DNA of 64,000 nt, taken from contig JABARQ010000011.1 of the NCBI GenBank assembly GCA_019186985.1, positions 124,001 through 188,000 of the forward strand, written 5' to 3'. Below the pieces are notes generated by a model. It saw only the letters and a list, made by a program, of their open reading frames with translations, ran no database searches and was not told where the DNA came from. Of the stretch, positions 54,103 to 63,097 are shown one piece after another; the stretch's first letter is position 1, and each line of letters opens with the position of its first letter. This DNA is from Prosthecobacter sp. (lineage in GTDB: Bacteria; Verrucomicrobiota; Verrucomicrobiia; Verrucomicrobiales; Verrucomicrobiaceae). The position numbers were made by a program, and so were the translations under genes.

Positions 54103-55446
54103 ATGAAACTCCGTCTTACCTCCGCACTTCTCGTCCTCGCCGCCTCCCTGGCCCATGCTGAAAACTGGCCTAACTGGAGGGGGCCGGGCCAGGACGGATC
54201 CAGTCCGGAAAAGAACCTGCCGGTGAAGTTCAGCCGCACGGAGGGCGTGAAGTGGTCGGTGGACGTGCCCTCGATCTCCGCCTCCGTGCCCGTCGTCTGG
54301 GGTGACAAGGTCTTCCTGACCGCGCCCATCATGGACAAGCAGCAGCTCGTCGGCCTGTGCTACGATGCAAAAACCGGCAGGGAGCTGTGGCGCAAGGTGG
54401 TCTCCGAGGGCGGGCTCCAGTGGGACAACAAAAGCAACCTCGCCAGCCCCTCGCCCGTCACGGACGGTGAGCGAGTCGTCTTTCTGTTCGCCGATGCAGT
54501 GGCGGCCAGCTTTGACCTCGGCGGCAACCTGCAGTGGCGGCGTGACTTCAAGGAGACGCACGGTGCCTTCGCGACTCAATGGACCTATGGCAGCAGCCCG
54601 GTCCTGGACGGCGGCAAGCTCTACATCCAGGTGCTTCAGCGCAACGAAACCTTTGTCTTCCAGGGCTTCGACAAGGGCACTCCGGGCAAGGACATGAGCA
54701 GCTACATCCTCGCGGTTGATCCTGCGACCGGCAAGGACCTGTGGAAGCACATCCGCCCGACACATTCCCAGGTGGAGTCGCTGGAATCCTTCTCCACGCC
54801 CGTCTTCTGCGACCATGCCGGCAAGCGCGTCATGCTGATCTCCGGCGGTGACACCCTCACCCTGCACGATGCTGCGACCGGGGCCGAACATGCGCGGCTG
54901 GTGACCTGGAACCCGCTGGGGGAGGGGTATAACAAGTTCTTCCGCCTTGTGCCCTCACCGGTGGTTGGCGATGGCGTAGCGCTTGTTTGCGCCCCGAAGA
55001 ACTCGCCGGTCTTTGCGATGTCCCTGGATGCCAGCGGCAAGGATGTGAAGCCGCTTTGGACCAGCGAGCCAAAGGAGGTCACCACCGACGTCTCCACGCC
55101 GGCCTTCTACGAGGGCAGCTTCTACGTGCTCGACAGCAACCGCCGCACCGTGAGCCGCGTGGAGCCGAAGACAGGCAGGGTGATCTGGACGGGCGAGACC
55201 GGCAGCAAGGCCAAGTTTGAGAGCAGCCCGACGGTGGCCGATGGCAAGATCTACATGACCAACTTCTGGGGGGACGTCTATGTCGTAAAGGCGGGCGGTG
55301 ACAGTTTTGAACTTCTGGCGACGAACCCGATGGGCAACGGCAGCAAGCCTAACGGAGACGCTGCGAGCTGCCGAAGCAGCATCGCCGTGGCCGGAGGATG
55401 CCTCTTCATCCGCTCCCAGGACAAGCTGTTCTGCGTGGGGCAGTAA
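54103..55446 (+). CDS. Secreted PQQ-like beta-propeller protein
   Basis: 447 residues from ATG 54103 with signal peptide MKLRLTSALLVLAASLAHA. ENWPNWRGPGQDG is a classic start of these proteins. Repeats such as YDAKTGRELWRKVV, VDPATGKDLWKH and VEPKTGRVIWTGETGSKAKFESSP form an eight-bladed PQQ/BamB-type propeller. No dehydrogenase residues are evident, so it is probably a periplasmic binding protein. It ends at a strong terminator. Confidence 0.9.
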   Translation: MKLRLTSALLVLAASLAHAENWPNWRGPGQDGSSPEKNLPVKFSRTEGVKWSVDVPSISASVPVVWGDKVFLTAPIMDKQQLVGLCYDAKTGRELWRKVVSEGGLQWDNKSNLASPSPVTDGERVVFLFADAVAASFDLGGNLQWRRDFKETHGAFATQWTYGSSPVLDGGKLYIQVLQRNETFVFQGFDKGTPGKDMSSYILAVDPATGKDLWKHIRPTHSQVESLESFSTPVFCDHAGKRVMLISGGDTLTLHDAATGAEHARLVTWNPLGEGYNKFFRLVPSPVVGDGVALVCAPKNSPVFAMSLDASGKDVKPLWTSEPKEVTTDVSTPAFYEGSFYVLDSNRRTVSRVEPKTGRVIWTGETGSKAKFESSPTVADGKIYMTNFWGDVYVVKAGGDSFELLATNPMGNGSKPNGDAASCRSSIAVAGGCLFIRSQDKLFCVGQ

Positions 55447-55477
55447 GGCCGGCAGGTTCTTGACAACTCCCCAGAAA

Positions 55478-55514
55478 ACAGCCGCCCTGGAATCATTTCC
55501 GGGGCGGCTTTTTG
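55478..55514 (+). terminator. Rho-independent terminator
   Basis: AGCCGCCC (55480-55487) pairs with GGGCGGCT (55502-55509) and is followed by TTTTTG. It lies 33 bp after the stop codon of the PQQ-propeller gene. Confidence 0.85.
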
Positions 55515-55533
55515 TGGAGACTTCACTGACGGC

Positions 55534-56613
55534 TCACTTCCGCAGCACTCGGACCTTGTGTGACTCGCTGTCGCCGATGTAAATGCCGCCGTCAGCATCG
55601 ACGTAAACACCGTGCGGGCGGGCCATCTCGCACTTCAGCGGGTCGCCATCGCCACCATTGCCCTTCTGGCCGTTGCCGGCGATGAGGTGGATTTTGCCGG
55701 TCGCAGCCTCGACCATGCGGATGGTGTGGCTTTCACAGTCGGCGAGCCAGGCGTTGCCTTCACCGTCGATGGCGATGCCCTTGGGGCCGCTCAGGGTTGC
55801 ATCCCTGGCTGGGCCGCCGTTGCCGGTCAGGCCCTTTTTGCCGGTGCCGGCGATGTGATGAATCTTTCCGGCGGCAAGGTCGAACTTGAAGACCTGGTTG
55901 CCTTCACGGGTGCAGAGCCAGAGGTTGCCCGCCTTGTCAAAATCGAGGGATCGGGGGCCGTTCAGCGGCGTGCCTGAGATGGGGGAGCCGTCCGGCGTGG
56001 GGCCGGGTTTGCCGACCCCGGCAAAGGTGCTGATGACGCCTGACTTCATGTCAATGCGGCGGATGACATGATTGCCGATGTCGCAGATGTAAAGCGAGCC
56101 GTCCGGGCCGAACTGGATGCTGTGCGGCTGCTTGAGCAGGGAGTCGCGGGCGGGTCCGCCGTCACCTGAATAACCAGGCTTGCCGTTGCCCGCGATGGTC
56201 GTGATGACGCCTGACTTCATGTCGATTTTGCGGACGGCGTGGTTGGTCATGTCCACGACGTAAAGGTCGCCCGCCGCATCGAAGCGCAGCTCGTGAGGCA
56301 GGTTGAAGGCGGCCTGCAGGGCGGGGCCGCCGTCGCCTTCATAGCCTTTCTGCCCCGTGCCGGCGACCGTGTGGATGATGCCGTCGGGCGTGACCTTGCG
56401 GATGCGCTGGCCGGTGTATTCGCAGAAGTAGAGTGCTCCGTCGGGGCCGCGGACCAGGCCGAAGGGGTTGTCGATCCGGGCCTTGGTGGCCGGGCCGCCA
56501 TCACCTGCGCCGCCTTTTTCACCGGTGCCGGCGAAGGTGCTGATCCTCCAGCCGGCGGCGGAGGCTGAAAGGGTGAGGGCGGCGAAGGATGCGGCGGCGA
56601 GGATGCGGAGCAT
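55534..56613 (-). CDS. Secreted NHL-repeat beta-propeller protein
   Basis: 359 residues from ATG 56613, signal peptide MLRILAAASFAALTLSASA. At least six NHL repeats follow the pattern GDGGPA....N.P.GL...DGALYFCDYTGQRIRKV. Examples are GKPGYSGDGGPARDSLLKQP and GLTGNGGPARDATLSGPKG. NHL propellers bind proteins, RNA or glycans; here an envelope binding role is likely. It converges with the PQQ-propeller gene across the terminator. Confidence 0.9.
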   Translation of the reverse strand: MLRILAAASFAALTLSASAAGWRISTFAGTGEKGGAGDGGPATKARIDNPFGLVRGPDGALYFCEYTGQRIRKVTPDGIIHTVAGTGQKGYEGDGGPALQAAFNLPHELRFDAAGDLYVVDMTNHAVRKIDMKSGVITTIAGNGKPGYSGDGGPARDSLLKQPHSIQFGPDGSLYICDIGNHVIRRIDMKSGVISTFAGVGKPGPTPDGSPISGTPLNGPRSLDFDKAGNLWLCTREGNQVFKFDLAAGKIHHIAGTGKKGLTGNGGPARDATLSGPKGIAIDGEGNAWLADCESHTIRMVEAATGKIHLIAGNGQKGNGGDGDPLKCEMARPHGVYVDADGGIYIGDSESHKVRVLRK

Positions 56614-56678
56614 GGAGGATGGTTGTATTGTTGGTTGACGGATCATAAGCGAAGGCGCCGCTGCGGCTCTTTCGGACA

Positions 56679-57947
56679 TCAATTCGAATCCGTGCCGGTG
56701 GACTCGATGACACGCCTGACCACCTCGACGCCGTCCTTGACGTTGTCCGGGGGGTGCATGAGCACGGTGTCGCCTGCCTTCAGCCCTCCGAGCACCTGGC
56801 TCTGCCGGCCGTCGCTGCGGCCCACCTGGACCCTTGTCTTGACCGCCCTGCCTTCGCGCAGGAGGAAGGCCAGCCAGTCGCCGCCCTCGCGGAAAAGCGC
56901 GCCGCCGGGGACCAGCAGGACATCCTTGTCCTGCCAGACGGCGATCCTGACCTCGACACGGAAGCGGTCGCCCAGGGGCGAGGCGGCCTCGGTCCGGTCC
57001 AGGTCACAAAGCACGATGACACGCTGCTCCTCGACGCCGAGGGCGGAGACCTTGGTGAACGCGGCGGGCTCGATCCTGCGAACCCTGGCCTTCAGGGATT
57101 CGTCGCCTCCCCACTGCTCGACCTGAACCTCGGCGCCGGGGCGGATGCTGACGGCGTCGCGGGAGAGGATTTCGGCTTCGATCTCCAGGTCCGCCGGGTC
57201 ACCGATTTCGACAAGGGGCGTGCCGGCCGTCACCATCATGGCGCTTTCCTGCATCACCTTCAGCACGCGGCCGTTGACCGGGGACCTGACATCGACGGCG
57301 GCCGCGCCTTCCGCCGGGCTGGTCAGGGACAGCAGGGCGGCCCGGGCCTGGGCGAGCTCATATTCAGCGACCTTGAGGGCGAACTCATTTGCCCGCACTT
57401 CTTGTTCGCGCATCCGGGACTCCCTTTCGATGTTGTCGCGGTCGTTGACGGAGATGCTGCCGGCTTCGCTGGTCTTGTTCACGCGGTCCCAGTTGGCCAT
57501 GGCAAAGCGGGCGTTTGTGCGTGCCATCTCCAGGCTTTCCTGGGCGCGCAGTCTTCCGGCCTCCGCCGCCTGCACCCGGGCCTCCGCCTGGGCCTGGGAA
57601 CGTGCGTCGAGCAGGGGGGGGAGGGCGGGTTCGATCACGGTAAGGATGGTTTCACCGGCCTTCACTTCGTCCCCCGCCTTCAGGCTGACCCGGCGCATGT
57701 TGCCCACCACCGGCGCGGCGACGATGTACCGGTTGCGGATCCGGGTCCTGCCTTCCTCCACGACATGGACGGTGAGCGGTCCTCGGCTGATTTCTGCCGT
57801 CTCCACGGGAATGGGCTTGGGCTGCATGCCGGAGATGACCAGGGCGAGAACGCCCAGGCCCAGGCTCCAGAGCACCATCTTTCGCAGCAGGCCGCGTGAC
57901 GCTTTTTTCTTCTTCGCCTCCCAGGGCGGGGTCGCTGTGCTTTCCAT
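56679..57947 (-). CDS. Periplasmic adaptor (membrane fusion protein) of an efflux system, orphan
   Basis: 422 residues. An N-terminal cytoplasmic basic stretch and one TM helix (about 24-42, KMVLWSLGLGVLALVIS) precede a barrel/lipoyl domain (VVEEGRTRIRNRYIVAAPVVG, VSLKAGDEVKAGETIL), a long alpha-helical hairpin (about 110-215) and the returning lipoyl half (VRSPVNGRVLKVMQES). Beta-barrel and membrane-proximal regions follow. HlyD/RND adaptors link an inner-membrane pump to an outer-membrane channel. No pump gene lies beside it. Confidence 0.87.
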   Translation of the reverse strand: MESTATPPWEAKKKKASRGLLRKMVLWSLGLGVLALVISGMQPKPIPVETAEISRGPLTVHVVEEGRTRIRNRYIVAAPVVGNMRRVSLKAGDEVKAGETILTVIEPALPPLLDARSQAQAEARVQAAEAGRLRAQESLEMARTNARFAMANWDRVNKTSEAGSISVNDRDNIERESRMREQEVRANEFALKVAEYELAQARAALLSLTSPAEGAAAVDVRSPVNGRVLKVMQESAMMVTAGTPLVEIGDPADLEIEAEILSRDAVSIRPGAEVQVEQWGGDESLKARVRRIEPAAFTKVSALGVEEQRVIVLCDLDRTEAASPLGDRFRVEVRIAVWQDKDVLLVPGGALFREGGDWLAFLLREGRAVKTRVQVGRSDGRQSQVLGGLKAGDTVLMHPPDNVKDGVEVVRRVIESTGTDSN

Positions 57948-58104
57948 GAGGCCCTTCTGCTAAGCCAGTCCCCGGAGGTTCTCAACCGTGGGAATGCAGT
58001 CAGGTGCTGGGTGCAGGGCGAAACGTCGCGGTGGACGGCAGGAGCAAAGCCCTTGAGAACATTCTTCCTTGCGGCGCGTTTCCTGCGTATTCTTGCCAGT
58101 CATC

Positions 58105-60336
58105 ATGCGTGCGTTTCAGATCCTCCTTCCTGTGCTGGCGGCTGCTTTTTCAGCGCTGGGAAAATCTCCCGAACCATCCCCCGGGTCCGCCGTTTCCAGG
58201 CAGTCGGCCAAGAGCGTTGAAAACATCGCCCGCGAGGTGAAGCCGTCGGTCGTGAAGGTGCTTCAGGCGGGCAGGGAGGGGCTGGACGGCCTCGGCACGG
58301 GCTTTGTGGTTGCCGAGGACGGGCTGATCGCCACCAACCTGCATGTCATCGGAGAGGCCCGGCGGCTGGAGGTTGAGATGAGCGACGGCTCGAAGCATGA
58401 GGTCACGGAGATCACCGCCACCGACTCCCACTGGGACCTGGCCCTGCTGCGGGTGGACGCCAGAGGGCTTAAGCCGCTGGTGCTGGCTGACAGCGACAAG
58501 ATTCAGCAGGGTCAGCCTGTTTCCGCCATGGGCAATCCCGAGGGGCTGGCCTTCAGCATCGTGGACGGCGTGGTTTCGGCCTTTCCGGATGTCGTCAATG
58601 AAATCCCGATGATCCGTCTCGCCATGCCCATTGAACGTGGCAACAGCGGCGGGCCGCTTCTTGACCGCCAGGGGCATGTCCTGGGCCTGCTCACCATGAA
58701 GTCCGCCGTCACTGACAACCTTGGCTTCGCCATGCCGGTGAACGAGCTCAAGCGCCTCATGCAGACGCCCAACCCGGTGCCGATGTCACGCTGGCTCACC
58801 ATCGGCGTCCTCAATCCACGCCTCTGGCAGCCCGCACTGGATGGCCGCTGGACTCAGCGCTCCGGCGTCGTCAAGTCCGAGGGCGCGGGTGGAGGATTTG
58901 GCGGGCGCACCCTCTGCCTGGCAAGGGCATCCGTTCCTGAACCGGCCTTCGAGGTGGCGGTGAGCGTCAGGCTGGAGGACGAGAGCGGCGCCGCCGGGCT
59001 GCTGTTCTGCGCCCGGGATGAAAACCACCATTACGGATTCTATCCTTCCAACGGCAGGCTGCGCCTGACCCGCTTTGAAGGCCCGGACGTCTACTCCTGG
59101 ACGGTGCTCAGCGAGTTCGACACCGATGCGTATCGGCCGGGCGCCTGGAACCATCTGAGGATCCGCGTCGAGGGCGACAAAATCACTGCCTGGGTGAATG
59201 CCAGGCAGGTGCTGGTTCATGAGGACACCGGCCTGCGCGGCGGGCAGGCGGGGCTCTGCCGATTCCGCAGCCCCGCAGCCGAGTTTCGCGGCTTCCGCAT
59301 CGGTGCCGACCTGCAGGAAAAGCCGCTGCCGCCTGAGCTGGCGGCGGCGATTCAGTCCACCCTTGACGGTTTTGCCACGGAGAAGATGAGCCGGGAGGAA
59401 TCGCTCGGCAGGCTGCTCGACGATCCCGCCGCCTCACGCAGGCTTCTGATCGAGCGCCGACGGGAGCTGGAGAGGCAGGGGGCTGCGCTCAAGGAGCTGG
59501 AACGTGACCTGCACCGGCGTGCCGTCACACGCGATCTCATCGCCGAGCTCGCCCGGCCGGACGACAAGGCCGACCTGATCCGTGCCACGCTTTTGGTTGC
59601 GCGGCATGACAACCCCGAGGTGGACGTGGCGCATTACCTGCAGCAGTTCCAGCGCATGGTGGACGAGCTGAAGGCGGATCCTGAGCTGAAAAAGGGCACG
59701 GAGGCGGCGGTGAGGCGGATCAACAGCTACCTTTTTGAGGAGTCCGGCTTCCACGGCAGCAGGCATGACTATGCGAACAAGTCGAACAGCTACATGAGCG
59801 CCCTGCTCGACGACCGTGAAGGCCTGCCCATCACCCTGTCGGCGCTCTATGTGGAGCTGGCGCACCGGCTGGGCGTTGCTGATGTCTACGGCGTGCCTCT
59901 GCCCGGACGCTTCATGGTGGGATGGAAGGACGGGCCGGAGGGCGAGCTGCAACTGATCGACGTCTTCAACCAGGGCCGGGAGCTGACCATCACCGAGGCG
60001 GCCCTGGACCTTTCCGACGCAGGCCACATCAGCGAGGAGCAGCTTCAGCCTGCCCAAAAGCGTGACATCATCCTGCGCATGCTGCGCAACCTGCTGGGGA
60101 TCACGCTGGATGAAAAGGACTCGTCCGAGACCTCCCTGGCCTACCTTGACCTCACCGTGGCGATCGATCCGGAAGCAAATGTCGAACGGCTGACCCGCGC
60201 GCAGATTCATCAGCGCCAGGGCGACAAGGCCTCCGCGCGTGAGGACGTCCAGTGGCTGATCGACCACTTTCCCGAGTCCGGCCCCGAGGAGTTTCGCAGC
60301 CGCCTGGATGAATGGCTTCAGAGCCTCAGGGACTAG
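58105..60336 (+). CDS. Secreted fusion: trypsin-like protease, jelly-roll domain, SirB1 transglutaminase-like/TPR
   Basis: 743 residues from ATG 58105, signal peptide MRAFQILLPVLAAAFSA. Residues about 35-235 form an S1C/HtrA-like serine protease with triad H80 (ATNLHVIG), D111 (HWDLALLRV) and S181 (GNSGGPL); no PDZ follows. Residues about 240-410 look like a LamG/DUF1080-type jelly roll (VSVRLEDESGAAGLLFCARDENHHYGFYP). Residues about 440-743 match SirB1/transglutaminase-like proteins (YLFEESGFHGSRHDY, GLPITLSALYVELAHRLGV, VPLPGRFMVGW) with a C-terminal TPR pair. The usual SirB1 core is kept but here it is exported. Role unknown. Confidence 0.85.
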   Translation: MRAFQILLPVLAAAFSALGKSPEPSPGSAVSRQSAKSVENIAREVKPSVVKVLQAGREGLDGLGTGFVVAEDGLIATNLHVIGEARRLEVEMSDGSKHEVTEITATDSHWDLALLRVDARGLKPLVLADSDKIQQGQPVSAMGNPEGLAFSIVDGVVSAFPDVVNEIPMIRLAMPIERGNSGGPLLDRQGHVLGLLTMKSAVTDNLGFAMPVNELKRLMQTPNPVPMSRWLTIGVLNPRLWQPALDGRWTQRSGVVKSEGAGGGFGGRTLCLARASVPEPAFEVAVSVRLEDESGAAGLLFCARDENHHYGFYPSNGRLRLTRFEGPDVYSWTVLSEFDTDAYRPGAWNHLRIRVEGDKITAWVNARQVLVHEDTGLRGGQAGLCRFRSPAAEFRGFRIGADLQEKPLPPELAAAIQSTLDGFATEKMSREESLGRLLDDPAASRRLLIERRRELERQGAALKELERDLHRRAVTRDLIAELARPDDKADLIRATLLVARHDNPEVDVAHYLQQFQRMVDELKADPELKKGTEAAVRRINSYLFEESGFHGSRHDYANKSNSYMSALLDDREGLPITLSALYVELAHRLGVADVYGVPLPGRFMVGWKDGPEGELQLIDVFNQGRELTITEAALDLSDAGHISEEQLQPAQKRDIILRMLRNLLGITLDEKDSSETSLAYLDLTVAIDPEANVERLTRAQIHQRQGDKASAREDVQWLIDHFPESGPEEFRSRLDEWLQSLRD

Positions 60337-60342
60337 GAAAGA

Positions 60343-60585
60343 TCAGGCCAGCCCCTTGTGCGAGCCGTCGCAGAAGGGCGGATTTTTGCTGTGCTTGCAG
60401 TTGCAGAGCCAGACTTTCTTTTTCTCGGTCAGGGTGAACTTCTTCGGGCCGAGGCCGCTGCCCTTGTGGGAGCCGTCACACATCGGCTGGTGGCCGCTGA
60501 GGCCGCAGGAGCACCACCAGTGGTCGCCGGCTTCAAGTTCGAGGGCGCAGGGCTGTTTGTCGTAAATCTTGGGAAGGGAGTCCAT
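60343..60585 (-). CDS. CDGSH iron-sulfur domain protein (two motifs)
   Basis: 80 residues. Two CDGSH motifs are present: CSCGLSGHQPMCDGSHKG and CNCKHSKNPPFCDGSHKG. Each can bind a [2Fe-2S] cluster by three Cys and one His (mitoNEET type). Duplicated CDGSH proteins of this size are common in bacteria, with suspected redox or cluster-transfer roles. It converges with the protease fusion gene across 6 bp. Confidence 0.95.
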   Translation of the reverse strand: MDSLPKIYDKQPCALELEAGDHWWCSCGLSGHQPMCDGSHKGSGLGPKKFTLTEKKKVWLCNCKHSKNPPFCDGSHKGLA

Positions 60586-60897
60586 GGCGGTGAGTTTCGA
60601 GGGGATGTTAGACGGGCAGAGGGGGGCTGGTCAAAGCAAAGTGCGAAAGGGGGTGAACCTGTCAGGAGTCCCATGCGAACATGTCGCCTTGCCGGGACTC
60701 GGGCCGGGTGGGCTGGACGATGAAATTCAAAAGGCAGCCCCCGAGCCTGAACATCCGGATTGCAGGAGAGGCTTTGTCGGCGAGCTGTCGGATCACCAGG
60801 GCGGGGGCTTCAGGAAGCACCCGGGATTCCAGTTCTTCCCAGGGCTATCACAGGAATGTTTACAAACCCGGCGCTTCCCGTTAATTTCGCGCCCCCC
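60586..60897. other. Intergenic region upstream of the TPR gene
   Basis: About 310 bp between divergent CDGSH and TPR genes. No gene is supported. It contains one sigma-70-like promoter (60859-60887). Confidence 0.5.
60859..60887 (+). promoter_or_regulatory. Putative sigma-70-like promoter of the TPR gene
   Basis: TTTACA (60859-60864) and TAATTT (60882-60887) are separated by 17 bp. The expected start point is only about 4 nt before the ATG at 60898, so transcripts would be nearly leaderless; no Shine-Dalgarno is seen. Confidence 0.4.
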
Positions 60898-63081
60898 ATG
60901 AAATTCCTCCCCCCCGTCCTCCTGGCAGCCGCTGCGTTCATGCAGGCGGTCGTCGCGCCCGCGCAGGTCATCGGCACCGATGACGCCGCCGACCAGTTTT
61001 TTCGTGGCTTCGTCCTGAAGAAGGATGCGGAGACCATGGAGCAGGAGGGCAATTTCCAGGGTGCTTTGTCGATCTACCAGCAGATGAGGCAGATCTTTGA
61101 GAACCTGGCGAAAAGCAACCCTGAGTGGCAGCCGGGCATGCTCGGCAACCGCCGGGCGCTGACGGATCAGGCGATCGCCCGGGTGCAGGCGAAGCTTGCC
61201 CAGCCGGCCCAGGTTGCGGCAGCTGCTCCCGCATCCGCACAGCCTGCTTCAGGCGCATCGCTGCCAGGTGTGTTTGGGCTGACGATGCCCGGGGCGCCGA
61301 CGCCTGTGCCTGCTCCCGGTCAGACAGCGCAGCCTGGGACTGCCGCGAATCCATCCTCGCCCGCGGCCGTGGGTTCCATGCCCAGCCTGGCCGACGTCCT
61401 GAGCCAGTGGGAATCCGCCTATCGTCAGCGGATGACCGCGCTGGAAAGCCAGAACAGCATCATGCAGGGCGACCTGGTGAAGTGGCAGCAGTGGTATCAG
61501 TGGGCCTCGGGCGAGATCACCACCTCGCGTGAAAAGCAGCAGAAGCTTGAGTCCGACATCCAGACCAAGAGCGAGGCAATCGCAGCGATGAAGATGGAGG
61601 TGGCGGCCGGCCGTGCGACGCAGAAGCAGCTTGACGAGCTGACCAGGGAAAAGATCTCCATTGAGGTTGAATACAAGAAGGCCGTGCAGAGGCAGTCGGC
61701 CGCTGAGACCGCTGCTAAAGAAGCCTCGCAGAAGCTGGCCGAGGCGGCGGAACGCATCAACACCGTGGAGATGGAGCGCAACAAGGTCCTGGCGGAGCGC
61801 GATGCGGCGATCAAGGACCGCGACGCGAAGGCGGCCGAGCTTGCGGAAAGCAGCAAGAAGGCGGCGACGACCGTCAGGGAACGCGACGCGCTCAGCGCCC
61901 AGGTGCTTGGCATGAAGACCGAACTTGAGGCGCTGCGCACCAGGGCGCAGCCTCCCAAGGCCGAGGAGATGAAGAAGCTGCTCGCCGAAAACGAACGTCT
62001 GAAGAAGGACCTGGACAGTGCGCAGCAGCAGATTGTGACCCTGAAGTCGGATGCCGTCCGCAAGGACCAGGAGATCGCCACGCTGCGTGCCCAGGTCACC
62101 TCGTTGCAGGGCGAGATCGCCACCCTTCGCCAGCAGAGCAGCGCCTACCAGACCCAGGTGGCCGACCTGACCCTGCAGCTGAAGCAGCTCCAGGAGGCAA
62201 AGCCCGGTGTCTTGACACCTGAGATGGCCAGGGAAAACACCATGCTGCGCGAGATCATCATGCGTCAGCTGCGCAGCCAGTACCGCCAGCAGCAGGCCAA
62301 GGACCTGGTCATCGCCGAGTTGAAGAAGATGGAGGGCGTTTCCAGCAAGCTGCTCGAGCAAGTGGAGGAGCTGAAGAAGGGAAGGCTGAGCCTGACCCCC
62401 GAGGAGGAGAAGCTGTTCACCGATCCATCCGTGCGTGAGCTTCTGGGCTCCAACGGCATCCAGGGCACGTTGATCGCCCGCGTCTCCAAGCCTGCCGATA
62501 ACACGATGAACCCGGTGACGGCCCTGCTGGAAAAGGCCAGCGAGGCCTTCGCCGCACGCAGGTTTGGTGATGCCGCCGCCTTCTATGAAGATGCGCTGCG
62601 TGCCGAGCCGAAAAACACAACGGCCCTCGTCGGCCTGGGCTATGCCCGTGAGCGTGAACAGAAGTACGCCGAGGCCGAGGCGGCCCTGAAGAAGTGCCTT
62701 GCCTTTGAGCCGGAGAACGAAACCGCCGCCTTCCATCTCGGCGTCACCTTCTTCAAGCAGGAGTTCTGGACTGACGCCATGTCCTCGTTTGAGAAATGCC
62801 TGACGATCAATCCCAAGAACGCCCGCGGCCGGCATTACCTCGGCATCATCGCCACCAAGCAGGGCAACATGGAGAGGGCAGAGCGTGAATTCAAGACGGC
62901 GCTTGCCATCGACCCCGCCTATGGCGAGGCGCACTTCAACCTGGCCGTGCTCTACGCCACCTGGGATCCGCCCCAGTGGGACAAGGCCCGCGCCGAGTAT
63001 GAGGAGGCGATCAAGAAGGGTGTGACGCCCGACGAAAACCTCGAAAAGCTGCTGAAGGGCAGCGCCGTTTCAGCCCGCTGA
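60898..63081 (+). CDS. Exported coiled-coil and TPR protein
   Basis: 727 residues from ATG 60898; signal peptide MKFLPPVLLAAAAFMQAVVA. An N-terminal helical repeat (FVLKKDAETMEQEGNFQGAL) is followed by an Ala/Pro linker (about 100-165). A long coiled coil runs from about 175 to 470 (SREKQQKLESDIQTKSEAI, ERDAAIKDRDAKAAEL). C-terminal TPRs (about 545-710) include AAFYEDALRAEPKNTTALVGLGYA and YAEAEAALKKCLAFEPENETA. It is probably an envelope scaffold. It is followed closely by mutY. Confidence 0.88.
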   Translation: MKFLPPVLLAAAAFMQAVVAPAQVIGTDDAADQFFRGFVLKKDAETMEQEGNFQGALSIYQQMRQIFENLAKSNPEWQPGMLGNRRALTDQAIARVQAKLAQPAQVAAAAPASAQPASGASLPGVFGLTMPGAPTPVPAPGQTAQPGTAANPSSPAAVGSMPSLADVLSQWESAYRQRMTALESQNSIMQGDLVKWQQWYQWASGEITTSREKQQKLESDIQTKSEAIAAMKMEVAAGRATQKQLDELTREKISIEVEYKKAVQRQSAAETAAKEASQKLAEAAERINTVEMERNKVLAERDAAIKDRDAKAAELAESSKKAATTVRERDALSAQVLGMKTELEALRTRAQPPKAEEMKKLLAENERLKKDLDSAQQQIVTLKSDAVRKDQEIATLRAQVTSLQGEIATLRQQSSAYQTQVADLTLQLKQLQEAKPGVLTPEMARENTMLREIIMRQLRSQYRQQQAKDLVIAELKKMEGVSSKLLEQVEELKKGRLSLTPEEEKLFTDPSVRELLGSNGIQGTLIARVSKPADNTMNPVTALLEKASEAFAARRFGDAAAFYEDALRAEPKNTTALVGLGYAREREQKYAEAEAALKKCLAFEPENETAAFHLGVTFFKQEFWTDAMSSFEKCLTINPKNARGRHYLGIIATKQGNMERAEREFKTALAIDPAYGEAHFNLAVLYATWDPPQWDKARAEYEEAIKKGVTPDENLEKLLKGSAVSAR

Positions 63082-63097
63082 GCCGATTCTCCGGACC

